Origin: an uncultured Pseudogracilibacillus sp.
Lineage (GTDB): Bacteria > Bacillota > Bacilli > Bacillales > Amphibacillaceae
Reading direction: 5' to 3'
Assembly (NCBI GenBank): GCA_937974845.1
Contig: CALJVC010000047.1
Coordinates: 1 to 47,582 of the forward strand
Length of the DNA stretch: 47,582 nucleotides
This document shows, piece after piece, positions 1 through 6,735 of this stretch (positions are counted from its first letter, which is position 1; each line of letters starts with the position of its first letter). Both the position numbers and the translations under genes were made by a program. Below the pieces are notes generated by a model that saw nothing but the letters and a program-made list of their open reading frames with translations, had not been told where the DNA came from and did no database searches.

Positions 1-195
1 GTTTAACTTATCGGCATTCGGATGTTTTTCACAGGTTTCTACATGCCCAACGACTACCTTGCTACTTGTTTCCTTTGTAATATAATGGATTGCATCAACT
101 TCGATTCCGGATTTTGTTATTTTTTCCGCTAATGCTTCCGGTGTCAAATCACCGATATCTACATATTGTTTTAACCAGTTTAATGAAACTAACAT
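1..195 (-). CDS. pheT: Phenylalanine-tRNA ligase beta subunit, N-terminal fragment
   Basis: Only the first 65 codons are present; the gene runs off the left edge. The product begins MLVSLNWLKQYVDI, the usual start of PheT, and continues into the N-terminal B1 region (ends ...HPNADKLN). PheT pairs with PheS as an alpha2-beta2 enzyme that charges tRNA-Phe and carries the editing site. An AGGAGG ribosome site lies just upstream (202-208). The gene starts 15 bases after the pheS stop, so the two are one transcription unit under the T-box leader upstream of pheS. The identification rests on the start sequence and the pheS neighbour. Confidence 0.95.
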   Translation of the reverse strand, partial: MLVSLNWLKQYVDIGDLTPEALAEKITKSGIEVDAIHYITKETSSKVVVGHVETCEKHPNADKLN

Positions 196-210
196 GATGA
201 AACCTCCTAT

Positions 211-1245
211 TTACACTTCATGAAATTGTTGGATGAAACGAATATCATTTGTATAGAAGCGACGTATATCATCAATGCCATACTTTAACATAGCAATTCG
301 ATCGGGTCCCATACCGAAGGCAAAACCTGTATACTCCTTCGGATCGTAACCGGCCATCTCTAAAACTTTTGGATGGACCATTCCACCACCTAAAATTTCA
401 ATCCAACCAGTCTGCTTACAAACACTACAACCAGCACCGTCACAACCTGCACAAGAAATATCCATTTCTACCGACGGTTCAGTGAAAGGGAAGAAGCTTG
501 GGCGTAAGCGAATCTTCCGTTCTTCGCCGAAGATTTTTTTCACAAATACTTGTAGCGTTCCTTTTAAATCACTCATACGGACATTTTTATCAACATATAA
601 TCCTTCAATTTGGTTGAATTGATGGGAGTGGGTCGCATCGTCGCTATCCCGACGGTATACCTTCCCAGGACAAATCATCCGAATAGGTTCCTTCCCTCCT
701 AGAGACTCCATCGTTCTAGCCTGTACTGGGGAAGTATGAGTCCGAAGTAAAAGCTCGTTTGTAATATAAAAGGAATCCTGCATCTCACGGGCGGGATGCC
801 CTTTCGGTAAATTTAAAGCTTCAAAATTATAATAATCCGTTTCAACTTCTGGACCTTCTCTCACTTCATAACCAAGGCCGATAAATAAGTCTTCGATTTC
901 TTCAATGACCGAAGTTAATATATGGGCCCCACCGAAATGAACCGGTCGTCCAGGTAAGGTGACGTCAATTTTTTCTTTCGCTAGTTTTTCTTCAAGAGCC
1001 TTTTCCTCTAGGGCAGTTCGCTTTGATTGCAAGGCAGCCTGTATCGCTTCTCTAACCTTATTCGCTAATTCACCAACAACTGGGCGTTCTTCAGCGGGTA
1101 ACTTTCCCATCCCGCGTAACACTTCTGTAATCGAGCCCTTTCTTCCTAAATATTGAACTTGAATATCTTGTAATAATGTTAAATCTTCTACTTCTTTTAT
1201 TTTAGCAATCGCCTCTTGCTCAATTGCCTGTAACTTTTCCTTCAT
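211..1245 (-). CDS. pheS: Phenylalanine-tRNA ligase alpha subunit
   Basis: Catalytic subunit that charges tRNA-Phe in the cytoplasm. The product is 344 residues, the usual Bacillus length, beginning MKEKLQAIEQEA. It has an N-terminal coiled-coil arm that grips tRNA, then the class II core with the motif 2 stretch MICPGKVYRRDSDDATHSHQF and the motif 3 stretch FGMGPDRIAML near the C-terminus. A Cys cluster (CAGCDGAGCSVC) sits in the middle, as in other Gram-positive PheS. An upstream in-frame extension to 1299 exists, but the ATG at 1245 has a perfect AAGGAGG 7 bases before it, so that start is chosen. It is the first gene of pheS-pheT, controlled by the T-box at 1308-1570. Confidence 0.97.
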   Translation of the reverse strand: MKEKLQAIEQEAIAKIKEVEDLTLLQDIQVQYLGRKGSITEVLRGMGKLPAEERPVVGELANKVREAIQAALQSKRTALEEKALEEKLAKEKIDVTLPGRPVHFGGAHILTSVIEEIEDLFIGLGYEVREGPEVETDYYNFEALNLPKGHPAREMQDSFYITNELLLRTHTSPVQARTMESLGGKEPIRMICPGKVYRRDSDDATHSHQFNQIEGLYVDKNVRMSDLKGTLQVFVKKIFGEERKIRLRPSFFPFTEPSVEMDISCAGCDGAGCSVCKQTGWIEILGGGMVHPKVLEMAGYDPKEYTGFAFGMGPDRIAMLKYGIDDIRRFYTNDIRFIQQFHEV

Positions 1246-1307
1246 CAAAGAAACCTCCTTCAATATAATCCATCTCAATTTTACGGATTGCCTAAACAAT
1301 ATAATTA

Positions 1308-1570
1308 CATATAAAAAAAGCCCCTTCCCAAAAAAGGGACGAGGCTATTTTGTCGCGGTACCACCCTTATTGATGCATCAGCATCCGACTCTTTTTGATA
1401 ATGGACCTATTGTCCAGGGCATCATTACATGCCAGCTCAAGGAGTGAATCGTAATAAACAATTATTAAAAATGCTCGCAGTCTAAGGCATTTTCTCCCTG
1501 TAATAATTGATCGTTTTATTACTTAGCTCCGTCATCGCTTTTAAGTTATATTATTTATCCCATTAGATTA
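1308..1570 (-). ncRNA. T-box leader of pheS-pheT (tRNA-Phe sensing)
   Basis: The minus strand carries the conserved T-box bulge AAGGGTGGTACCGCG (about 1352-1366). It is followed by a G+C-rich hairpin, GCCTCGTCCC paired with GGGAAGGGGC, and a run of U (1313-1345), which is the terminator. Upstream is a stem I in which GTAATAA pairs with TTATTAC. A TTC triplet at 1446-1448 sits directly after that stem, followed by A, and is the likely specifier codon for Phe. Uncharged tRNA-Phe should bind and favour the antiterminator. The class is secure; the exact specifier is inferred from position. Confidence 0.93.
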
Positions 1571-1576
1571 CTATGT

Positions 1577-1605
1577 AGTATAACGAATTCTATTAGCTTA
1601 TGCAA
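1577..1605 (-). promoter_or_regulatory. Sigma-A promoter of pheS-pheT
   Basis: On the minus strand TTGCAT (1600-1605) and TATACT (1577-1582) are separated by exactly 17 bases. Transcription would start near 1570, at the first base of the T-box leader. The -35 box touches the ysgA stop codon. Confidence 0.75.
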
Positions 1606-2343
1606 CTAATTGCGAAGATAGTACATTAAGATTCCACCGGCCACAGCAACATTCAAGGACTCTGCCTGTCCATAGATTGGAATTTTCACCCTTGTATCTG
1701 CCCTATCAAGTAAGAAAGGGTCGACACCCCTTCCCTCGTTCCCTAAAATTAACGCCGTCTTTTCCTTTGGAGGAACCTTCCGATAATCTTCCGCCCTTTG
1801 GAGACTGGTCGCCCAAATAGTAAAGCCTTCCTCCTTCAGCTTCTCAATTTCCTCCTCTAGATTCCCCTCTTCAATGGCAATGTGAAAGAGAGAGCCCTGG
1901 GTTGCTCGGATCACCTTAGCGTTATAAAGGTCTACCGTCCCCTTACCTAAAATCACTTTAGAAAACCCTGCCGCGTCTGCCGTTCTAATCAAGCTTCCTA
2001 AATTTCCCGGATCCTGCAAGCTATCGAGTAAGAGAACATAGGAGTGCTGCTTGGGCTCGTAGTTCAACCGACTAAGGACTGCAGCAATACCTTGGGGATT
2101 TTCGGTCTGGGAAATGGCTTGGAAGACCTCCTTACTCACCCGAAAGACATAGTCATCATCTAACCATCCCGGGTCCTCCTTTCCCTCTTCTAAAATAAGG
2201 GCTTGGAAGTCCTGGTCGGTATTGTAGGCCTCCTCAATAAGATGGTCCCCCTCGATTAAAAAAACTCCCATTTTCTCCCGATACTTCCTTTTATGTAATT
2301 TTATCCATTCCTTAACCCGCTTATTTTTTACTGAAGTGATCAC
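1606..2343 (-). CDS. ysgA: TrmH/SpoU-family RNA 2'-O-methyltransferase (YsgA-like)
   Basis: Predicted SAM-dependent RNA ribose methyltransferase, probably acting on rRNA; the exact target is not known. The product has an N-terminal substrate-binding domain (about residues 1-90, with FLIEGDHLIEEA) and a C-terminal SPOUT knot domain. The SPOUT motifs are visible: LLLDSLQDPGNLGSLIRTADA (motif 1), ALILGNEGRGV (motif 2) and IPIYGQAESLNVAVAGGI (motif 3). The frame is open to ATG codons at 2352 and 2349, but these touch the GGGAGG ribosome site; the GTG at 2343 has a 9-base spacing and is preferred, giving 245 residues. Its position beside pheS and divergent from sspI matches B. subtilis. Confidence 0.9.
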   Translation of the reverse strand: MITSVKNKRVKEWIKLHKRKYREKMGVFLIEGDHLIEEAYNTDQDFQALILEEGKEDPGWLDDDYVFRVSKEVFQAISQTENPQGIAAVLSRLNYEPKQHSYVLLLDSLQDPGNLGSLIRTADAAGFSKVILGKGTVDLYNAKVIRATQGSLFHIAIEEGNLEEEIEKLKEEGFTIWATSLQRAEDYRKVPPKEKTALILGNEGRGVDPFLLDRADTRVKIPIYGQAESLNVAVAGGILMYYLRN

Positions 2344-2428
2344 AAGCATCATCCTCCCTTATTCATAGGTTTATCATACATATTTTTTACGACTAAGGTC
2401 AAATTAATAAAAAAGAGGAGGATGTAGG

Positions 2429-2647
2429 ATGAACATCGATCTACGAAAGGCGATTTTTCATAATATTAAGGATAATAGCCCAACAGAACTCGAAGCAACG
2501 ATTGCCGATGCTGTATCCCTTGGCGAAGAGAAGGTCTTGCCTGGCCTTGGCTATCTCTTTGAAATGATTTGGAAACAATCGGAGGAAGAGGCCCGGGAAC
2601 AAATGCTAGAGGCCTTGGTCAAGGGTATAGAGAACGAGAAAAAGTAA
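2429..2647 (+). CDS. sspI: Small acid-soluble spore protein I
   Basis: A 72-residue minor spore core protein made in the forespore. The sequence MNIDLRKAIFHNIKDN... with SLGEEKVLPGLGYLFEMIW matches the SspI family, whose most conserved part is GEEKxLPGLGxLFE. It is divergent from ysgA, as in B. subtilis. A GAGGAGG ribosome site sits 7-8 bases before ATG. I could not place a convincing forespore sigma-G promoter: CATACAT at 2375-2381 resembles a -10 but no -35 lies at the right distance. Presence of this gene is strong evidence that the organism forms endospores. Confidence 0.93.
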   Translation: MNIDLRKAIFHNIKDNSPTELEATIADAVSLGEEKVLPGLGYLFEMIWKQSEEEAREQMLEALVKGIENEKK

Positions 2648-2766
2648 AGCCTTACCATTCCTTCCTATAGAAGCTTGAACTTTTTATGAAAGTTACCCCA
2701 TTTGTTTGCAATGTAAGGGGGAAGAGGTTATCCTTAATAATAAGTATAGGAAGGAGGGTGAGGAAG

Positions 2767-3507
2767 TTGAATGAAAACAATCTGCGGATTAACCAGCCAG
2801 CGATGAACTACCTTTTACCTACGGCCCAGCAAGGACATCAAGGGCAGGAAGGAAGGGTTAATTTCCAACAATTGTTACAACAAAAGATTGAACTTGCCAT
2901 GGCCTTAAACCAATCCTTCCCTCCGGATACAAGTAGGACGATACCATCTAGTTTGCTTGCTGATATGTTGTCTGTGACGAAGGGAAATGCGATCAATTCC
3001 CTAATGGCTACAGGCCTCCTTCAGCAAGGAGCTATTATTCCTTCCCCTAGCCAAACTAGCCAGAGCCTAAACCAGACCTATAAGAAAGGAATTGCTAGCA
3101 TCGCTAAGACTGGCAAGAAGCAGGCAAGCTTAGCGAACTCGAAATATAATGAGATTATTCGTCAGGCTGGCAAAAAATATGGTGTCGATGAAAAACTAAT
3201 CCATGCCATTATTAAAGTAGAGTCCAATTATAATCCTAAGGCAACTAGTAAAGCCGGAGCTGCCGGACTCATGCAGTTAATGCCGGGGACAGCTCGATAC
3301 CTAGGTGTGCAAAACCGTTATGATGCAAGACAAAACATCTTCGGTGGCACCAAATATATTAGCCAGATGCTAAGGCAACATAATGGAGACCTCCGCCTTG
3401 CCCTAGCGGCCTATAATGCCGGACCCGGTAATGTGAAAAAATACAGGGGTATACCGCCCTTTAAAGAAACCCAAAACTATGTTCGTAAAGTAATGAGTCT
3501 AATATAA
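2767..3507 (+). CDS. Lytic transglycosylase with SLT domain
   Basis: Predicted murein lytic transglycosylase cleaving MurNAc-GlcNAc links. The C-terminal half (about residues 130-245) is a Slt/GewL domain: a catalytic Glu in IIKVESNYNPKA, then the signature AGLMQLMPGTA, then LAAYNAGPGNV. The first 130 residues are Gln/Asn/Ser-rich and carry no visible signal peptide or membrane segment, so export is unclear; B. subtilis YjbJ is similar in lacking one. The open frame extends to an ATG at 2686, but the TTG at 2767 follows a strong AAGGAGG by 9 bases and is preferred (246 residues). It lies 120 bases after sspI on the same strand, which may suggest a spore or germination role; that is inference. 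Confidence 0.85.
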   Translation: MNENNLRINQPAMNYLLPTAQQGHQGQEGRVNFQQLLQQKIELAMALNQSFPPDTSRTIPSSLLADMLSVTKGNAINSLMATGLLQQGAIIPSPSQTSQSLNQTYKKGIASIAKTGKKQASLANSKYNEIIRQAGKKYGVDEKLIHAIIKVESNYNPKATSKAGAAGLMQLMPGTARYLGVQNRYDARQNIFGGTKYISQMLRQHNGDLRLALAAYNAGPGNVKKYRGIPPFKETQNYVRKVMSLI

Positions 3508-3552
3508 AAACTCCCTCTCGAGAGAGCTTCTCTAGTAGAGGGAGTTTTCTTA
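3507..3552 (+). terminator. Intrinsic terminator after the transglycosylase
   Basis: AAAACTCCCTCT (3507-3518) pairs perfectly with AGAGGGAGTTTT (3537-3548), ending in a T run. It begins at the stop codon. Confidence 0.88.
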
Positions 3553-3616
3553 TTTATCCTACTTGGAAACAATCAAAATTTCCACAAGCTTAAAAAGTTT
3601 TAGACTCTTAAGGCAT

Positions 3617-4702
3617 TTAGGCTAGACGTAGGGCTTGTAATCGATCCCGGTCTAGTTTTTTAATCACTTGGACAATAAGCTCTACCGCATGTTCAAAATC
3701 GTCTCGATGGAGTAGAGCTGCATGGGAGTGAATGTAACGAGTAGCAATCGTAATCGATAAAGAAGGAACGCCATCTGCAGTTAAATGAATAGCTCCAGAA
3801 TCGGTGCCTCCACCGGGCATGGAAGTATATTGGAAAGGAATCTCATGTTCTTCTGCTGTCTCGATCACTAAATCCCGTAAGCCCTTGTGGGAAACCATCG
3901 ATGCATCATATAAAACAATCTGTGGCCCTTCACCTAATTTACTATCGGCATCTTTGTCCGATACTCCTGGTGTATCCCCAGCGATTCCAACATCTACTCC
4001 AAAAGCAATGTCGGGCTTAATTAAGTGAGCCGATGTCCGTGCTCCACGTAAACCAACCTCTTCTTGCACTGTACCAACGCCATAAACGACGTTTGGGTGG
4101 GACTCATCTTTCAAACGTTGTAGTACTTCGATAGCAATCGCACAACCAATTCGGTTGTCCCAAGCCTTCGCTAAGAGCATTTTTTCATTCGCCATTTGTG
4201 TAAATTCGAAATAAGGAACTACAGAATCCCCTGGACGAACACCGAAGCTTTCGGCCTCCTCCTTACTCGTCGCACCGATATCAATGAACATATCCTTAAT
4301 TGCTACAGGTTTTTTTCTTTCTTCTGGAGATAAAATATGAGGAGGTTTTGAGCCAATTACACCGGTAATGTTTCCTTTTTTCGTCATGACCGTTACACGT
4401 TGAGCTAACATTACTTGGCTCCACCAACCACCGATCGTTTGAAAATATAAAAAGCCATTTTTATCGATACGAGTTACCATAAAGCCGACTTCATCCAGGT
4501 GACCAGCGACCATAATTTTTGGTCCTGCCTCTTCACCGACCTTCTCCCCAATAATACTACCTAGATTATCTGTATACACTCGATCTGACACGGGTTCTAA
4601 ATATTTCCCCATAACATCCCGCGCTTCCGCCTCATGTCCAGATATAGCCTTTGCATCCGTTAGTTTCTTTAACATTTGTAAGGTTGGATCCATCTTTGTC
4701 AT
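3617..4702 (-). CDS. ysdC: M42-family metallo-aminopeptidase (YsdC-like)
   Basis: Predicted cytoplasmic di-metal aminopeptidase of the M42 (glutamyl aminopeptidase / TET) family, trimming peptides; some members are annotated as endoglucanases in error. The product is 361 residues, the same length as B. subtilis YsdC. Metal and catalytic residues are visible in order: VAGHLDEVGFM (His, Asp), AKAWDNRIGC (bridging Asp), VQEEVGLRGA (catalytic and metal Glu), FGVDVG (Asp) and YIHSHAAL (His). An ATG at 4708 touches the GGAAG ribosome site, so the ATG at 4702, six bases away, is taken as the start. It lies 15 bases after the dUTPase-like gene and is probably co-transcribed with it. Confidence 0.93.
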   Translation of the reverse strand: MTKMDPTLQMLKKLTDAKAISGHEAEARDVMGKYLEPVSDRVYTDNLGSIIGEKVGEEAGPKIMVAGHLDEVGFMVTRIDKNGFLYFQTIGGWWSQVMLAQRVTVMTKKGNITGVIGSKPPHILSPEERKKPVAIKDMFIDIGATSKEEAESFGVRPGDSVVPYFEFTQMANEKMLLAKAWDNRIGCAIAIEVLQRLKDESHPNVVYGVGTVQEEVGLRGARTSAHLIKPDIAFGVDVGIAGDTPGVSDKDADSKLGEGPQIVLYDASMVSHKGLRDLVIETAEEHEIPFQYTSMPGGGTDSGAIHLTADGVPSLSITIATRYIHSHAALLHRDDFEHAVELIVQVIKKLDRDRLQALRLA

Positions 4703-4717
4703 TATCATCTTCCTTTC

Positions 4718-5203
4718 TTAATACCCAGATTTTTGTCTTTCATAATTTACTTCGTTTTTATCTATATATGCTTGTAAAACGTCTTTTTCAGTAAAGCCTA
4801 ATACTTTAGCTAACTGAATATAACCAATTACTAGGTCGCGATAAGCTTGTTTACTCTCTGTTTCATAAAAATGAACAGCGAGACGAAAAACATCGTTAAA
4901 CTGAACGGTAGCCGTTTTATTGCTTTCTTTCTCGTCTATACTTGTAAATTCATACCCCTTTTCAAGACCGAGGGATAACAAGAAATGAATATTATCTACA
5001 TACTCTTCTAAGATGACTTCACGACCTGCGCTTTCTTTCGTACTCCAAAATTTGAAACAACGGGTCTCGTTTGCTAATTCACCGAGCTCGACAAGTAAGG
5101 CGAGCATTTTTTCCTCAAATAAGGAGCGATCTTGTAGTTGATGATTATCGACAATATAAGCATCGAGCTGTCGTTGCATAGCGAATAACTTGGACCAGTT
5201 CAC
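4718..5203 (-). CDS. All-alpha dUTPase / MazG-like NTP pyrophosphatase
   Basis: A 161-residue all-alpha nucleotide pyrophosphohydrolase of the dimeric dUTPase (dUTPase_2) type, likely hydrolysing dUTP or a related nucleotide. The metal-binding pattern is visible: LALLVELGELANETRCFKFW provides the ExxE helix, and EEYVDNIHFLLSLGLE provides the ExxxD helix. The start codon is GTG with GGAGGG 8 bases upstream. It sits between rplT and the M42 peptidase, where B. subtilis has ysdA and ysdB, so this is a gene replacement relative to that species. The substrate is not provable from sequence. Confidence 0.82.
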   Translation of the reverse strand: MNWSKLFAMQRQLDAYIVDNHQLQDRSLFEEKMLALLVELGELANETRCFKFWSTKESAGREVILEEYVDNIHFLLSLGLEKGYEFTSIDEKESNKTATVQFNDVFRLAVHFYETESKQAYRDLVIGYIQLAKVLGFTEKDVLQAYIDKNEVNYERQKSGY

Positions 5204-5320
5204 GGATTAATCCCTCCTTCTTATACATTTATTGTACATGACTCGGGGAATGATTGCTAATCCCGAGTGGAAGGTATAGCTTTTCAAGCTTAGTCGACCG
5301 ATAAAATAAAGCTTCCCATA

Positions 5321-5356
5321 AAAAAAAGCACCTAATCGCCAGGATTTGGTGCTTCC
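5321..5356 (-). terminator. Terminator of infC-rpmI-rplT
   Basis: On the minus strand AAGCACC pairs with GGTGCTT (5348-5354 with 5326-5332), followed by a run of eight U. It separates the ribosomal operon from the dUTPase-like gene. Confidence 0.88.
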
Positions 5357-5362
5357 TTTTTA

Positions 5363-5716
5363 TTATAGAGCAGCTTTTGCTTTATTTACTAACTCAGCAA
5401 AGGCTTTTTCATCGTTTACGGCTAAGTCTGCTAACATTTTACGGTTAATATCAATATTCGCTTTCTTTAAGCCGTGCATAAGCTGGCTGTATGAAATATC
5501 GTTTAAACGTGCCGCAGCATTAATTCGTGTAATCCATAATTTACGAAAGTCGCGCTTACGCTGTCTACGGTCACGGTATGCATACTGACCAGATTTCATT
5601 ACTTGTTGTTTTGCCGTTCTAAATAAAGCATGTTTGGAACCATAATAACCTTTTGATAATTTAAGGACACGTTTACGACGCTTACGTGCCGTTGGTCCAC
5701 GTTTTACTCGAGCCAT
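5363..5716 (-). CDS. rplT: 50S ribosomal protein L20
   Basis: A 117-residue 23S rRNA-binding protein needed early in 50S assembly, and the repressor of its own operon. The sequence MARVKRGPTARKRRKRVLKL with the Arg/Lys-rich N-terminal arm (about residues 1-60) and the globular C-terminal domain is typical. It is third in infC-rpmI-rplT. In Bacillus L20 binds the leader upstream of infC and promotes termination; the leader is visible here at 6536-6695. Confidence 0.98.
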   Translation of the reverse strand: MARVKRGPTARKRRKRVLKLSKGYYGSKHALFRTAKQQVMKSGQYAYRDRRQRKRDFRKLWITRINAAARLNDISYSQLMHGLKKANIDINRKMLADLAVNDEKAFAELVNKAKAAL

Positions 5717-5751
5717 TGTTATACCTCCTACAATCTATCTTTCCATGTATA

Positions 5752-5946
5752 TTATCGTGGTAACATTTGATCGATACGCTTTTGATCAGCCTTTGATACG
5801 AGGGCTGATTTACGTAGTTTACGCTTTTGTTTTTGCGTCTTATTTGCAAATAAGTGACTTGTATAGGCGTGGCCTCTTTTTAACTTTCCTGAAGCTGTAC
5901 GCTTGAAACGTTTCTGAGAACCCTTATGAGTCTTCATTTTTGCCAT
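5752..5946 (-). CDS. rpmI: 50S ribosomal protein L35
   Basis: A 64-residue, Lys/Arg-rich 50S protein beginning MAKMKTHKGSQKRFKRTASGK, the standard L35 start. It lies 31 bases after infC and 35 before rplT, in the conserved infC-rpmI-rplT order. An AGGAGG ribosome site precedes the ATG. Confidence 0.98.
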   Translation of the reverse strand: MAKMKTHKGSQKRFKRTASGKLKRGHAYTSHLFANKTQKQKRKLRKSALVSKADQKRIDQMLPR

Positions 5947-5977
5947 TTCATTTCCTCCTTCAACACTTCTTACTAAC

Positions 5978-6499
5978 TTACTGCTTTTTTTCAGGAATTG
6001 GAGCTAGTACCATAAACATTTGGCGACCTTCCATTTTCGCCCGGGATTCGACGATTGCAATATCTTTTACTTCTTCTGCTAAACGTTGCAATACTTCTTG
6101 ACCAAGATCCTTATGCGTAATTGCTCGACCTCTAAAGCGTACAGAAGCTTTCACCTTGTCGCCACTTTTGATAAAGCGACGGGTATGGCGTAATTTCGTA
6201 TTGAAATCGTGATCCCCAATTGCTGGTGTAAAGCGAACTTCCTTAATGTTAATAACTCGTTGTTTCTTCCGTGCCTCTCGCTCGCGCTTCTGTTGCTCAT
6301 AACGATACTTACCATAGTCCATAATACGACAAACGGGTGGTTTGGCATTCGGAGCAACTAAAACTAAGTCAAGCTCACGAGTTCTCGCAATTTCTAATGC
6401 TTCTTGACGGGATTTCACTCCTAATTGTTCCCCATTGGCATCAATTAAACGAACTTCCCTGGCACGAATCGACTCATTAACATTCATGTCCTTGCTAAT
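5978..6499 (-). CDS. infC: Translation initiation factor IF-3 (AUU start)
   Basis: IF-3 binds the 30S subunit and rejects wrong start codons. The N-terminal domain (VNESIRAREVRLID...) and the C-terminal domain (IKEVRFTPAIGDHDFNTK...) are complete. The open frame reaches a plausible-looking ATG at 6574, but that extension covers the leader terminator and is hydrophobic, unlike IF-3. An ATT at 6497-6499 lies 7 bases after GGAGGTG and gives ISKDMNVNES..., matching the Bacillus IF-3 start and a 173-residue length. AUU starts in infC let IF-3 repress its own translation. The first gene of infC-rpmI-rplT. Confidence 0.95.
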   Translation of the reverse strand: MSKDMNVNESIRAREVRLIDANGEQLGVKSRQEALEIARTRELDLVLVAPNAKPPVCRIMDYGKYRYEQQKREREARKKQRVINIKEVRFTPAIGDHDFNTKLRHTRRFIKSGDKVKASVRFRGRAITHKDLGQEVLQRLAEEVKDIAIVESRAKMEGRQMFMVLAPIPEKKQ

Positions 6500-6535
6500 A
6501 TCTAGCCACCTCCAAAAATTTTCGACCCAAAAAAC

Positions 6536-6695
6536 AAGAGGAAAAACAAAAAGTGGGCGCACTTCGGCACCCACTATATCCCTTTAAATTACACATTTAA
6601 AAGTAACGAAACCAGCCAACAACATTTTCTATGCGTCGGTCAGGTGAGAAGCGGGTGCTCCTACTTGTCGTTTAGATCATTCTTATTTCATTGAC
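6536..6695 (-). ncRNA. L20 leader (autoregulatory leader of infC-rpmI-rplT)
   Basis: The minus strand has the L20-leader core AGCACCCGCTTCTCACCTGA (about 6636-6660) and, about 80 bases later, a terminator hairpin AGTGGGTGC / GCGCCCACT followed by TTTTTG (6548-6575). GCACCCGC in the core can pair with GTGGGTGC in the terminator (one G-U), which is the long-range pairing that L20 recognises in Bacillus. High L20 should favour the terminator and shut the operon. Class assignment rests on recalled leader sequence plus this pairing. Confidence 0.88.
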
Positions 6696-6701
6696 TCATA
6701 T

Positions 6702-6730
6702 AGCATAGCATAGTTTTTGATTACTGTCAA
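6702..6730 (-). promoter_or_regulatory. Sigma-A promoter of infC-rpmI-rplT
   Basis: A consensus TTGACA (6725-6730) and TATGCT (6702-6707) are 17 bases apart on the minus strand. It sits in the gap after the thrS stop, so the ribosomal operon has its own start near 6695. Confidence 0.85.
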
Positions 6731-6735
6731 AGTAA

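Noticed and set aside
959..1156. Plus-strand open frame inside pheS
   Set aside because: Antisense shadow of a well-supported gene; no ribosome site and low-complexity Ser/Phe translation.
6500..6574. N-terminal extension of IF-3
   Set aside because: It covers the leader terminator and ribosome site and is hydrophobic; the AUU start fits the family.
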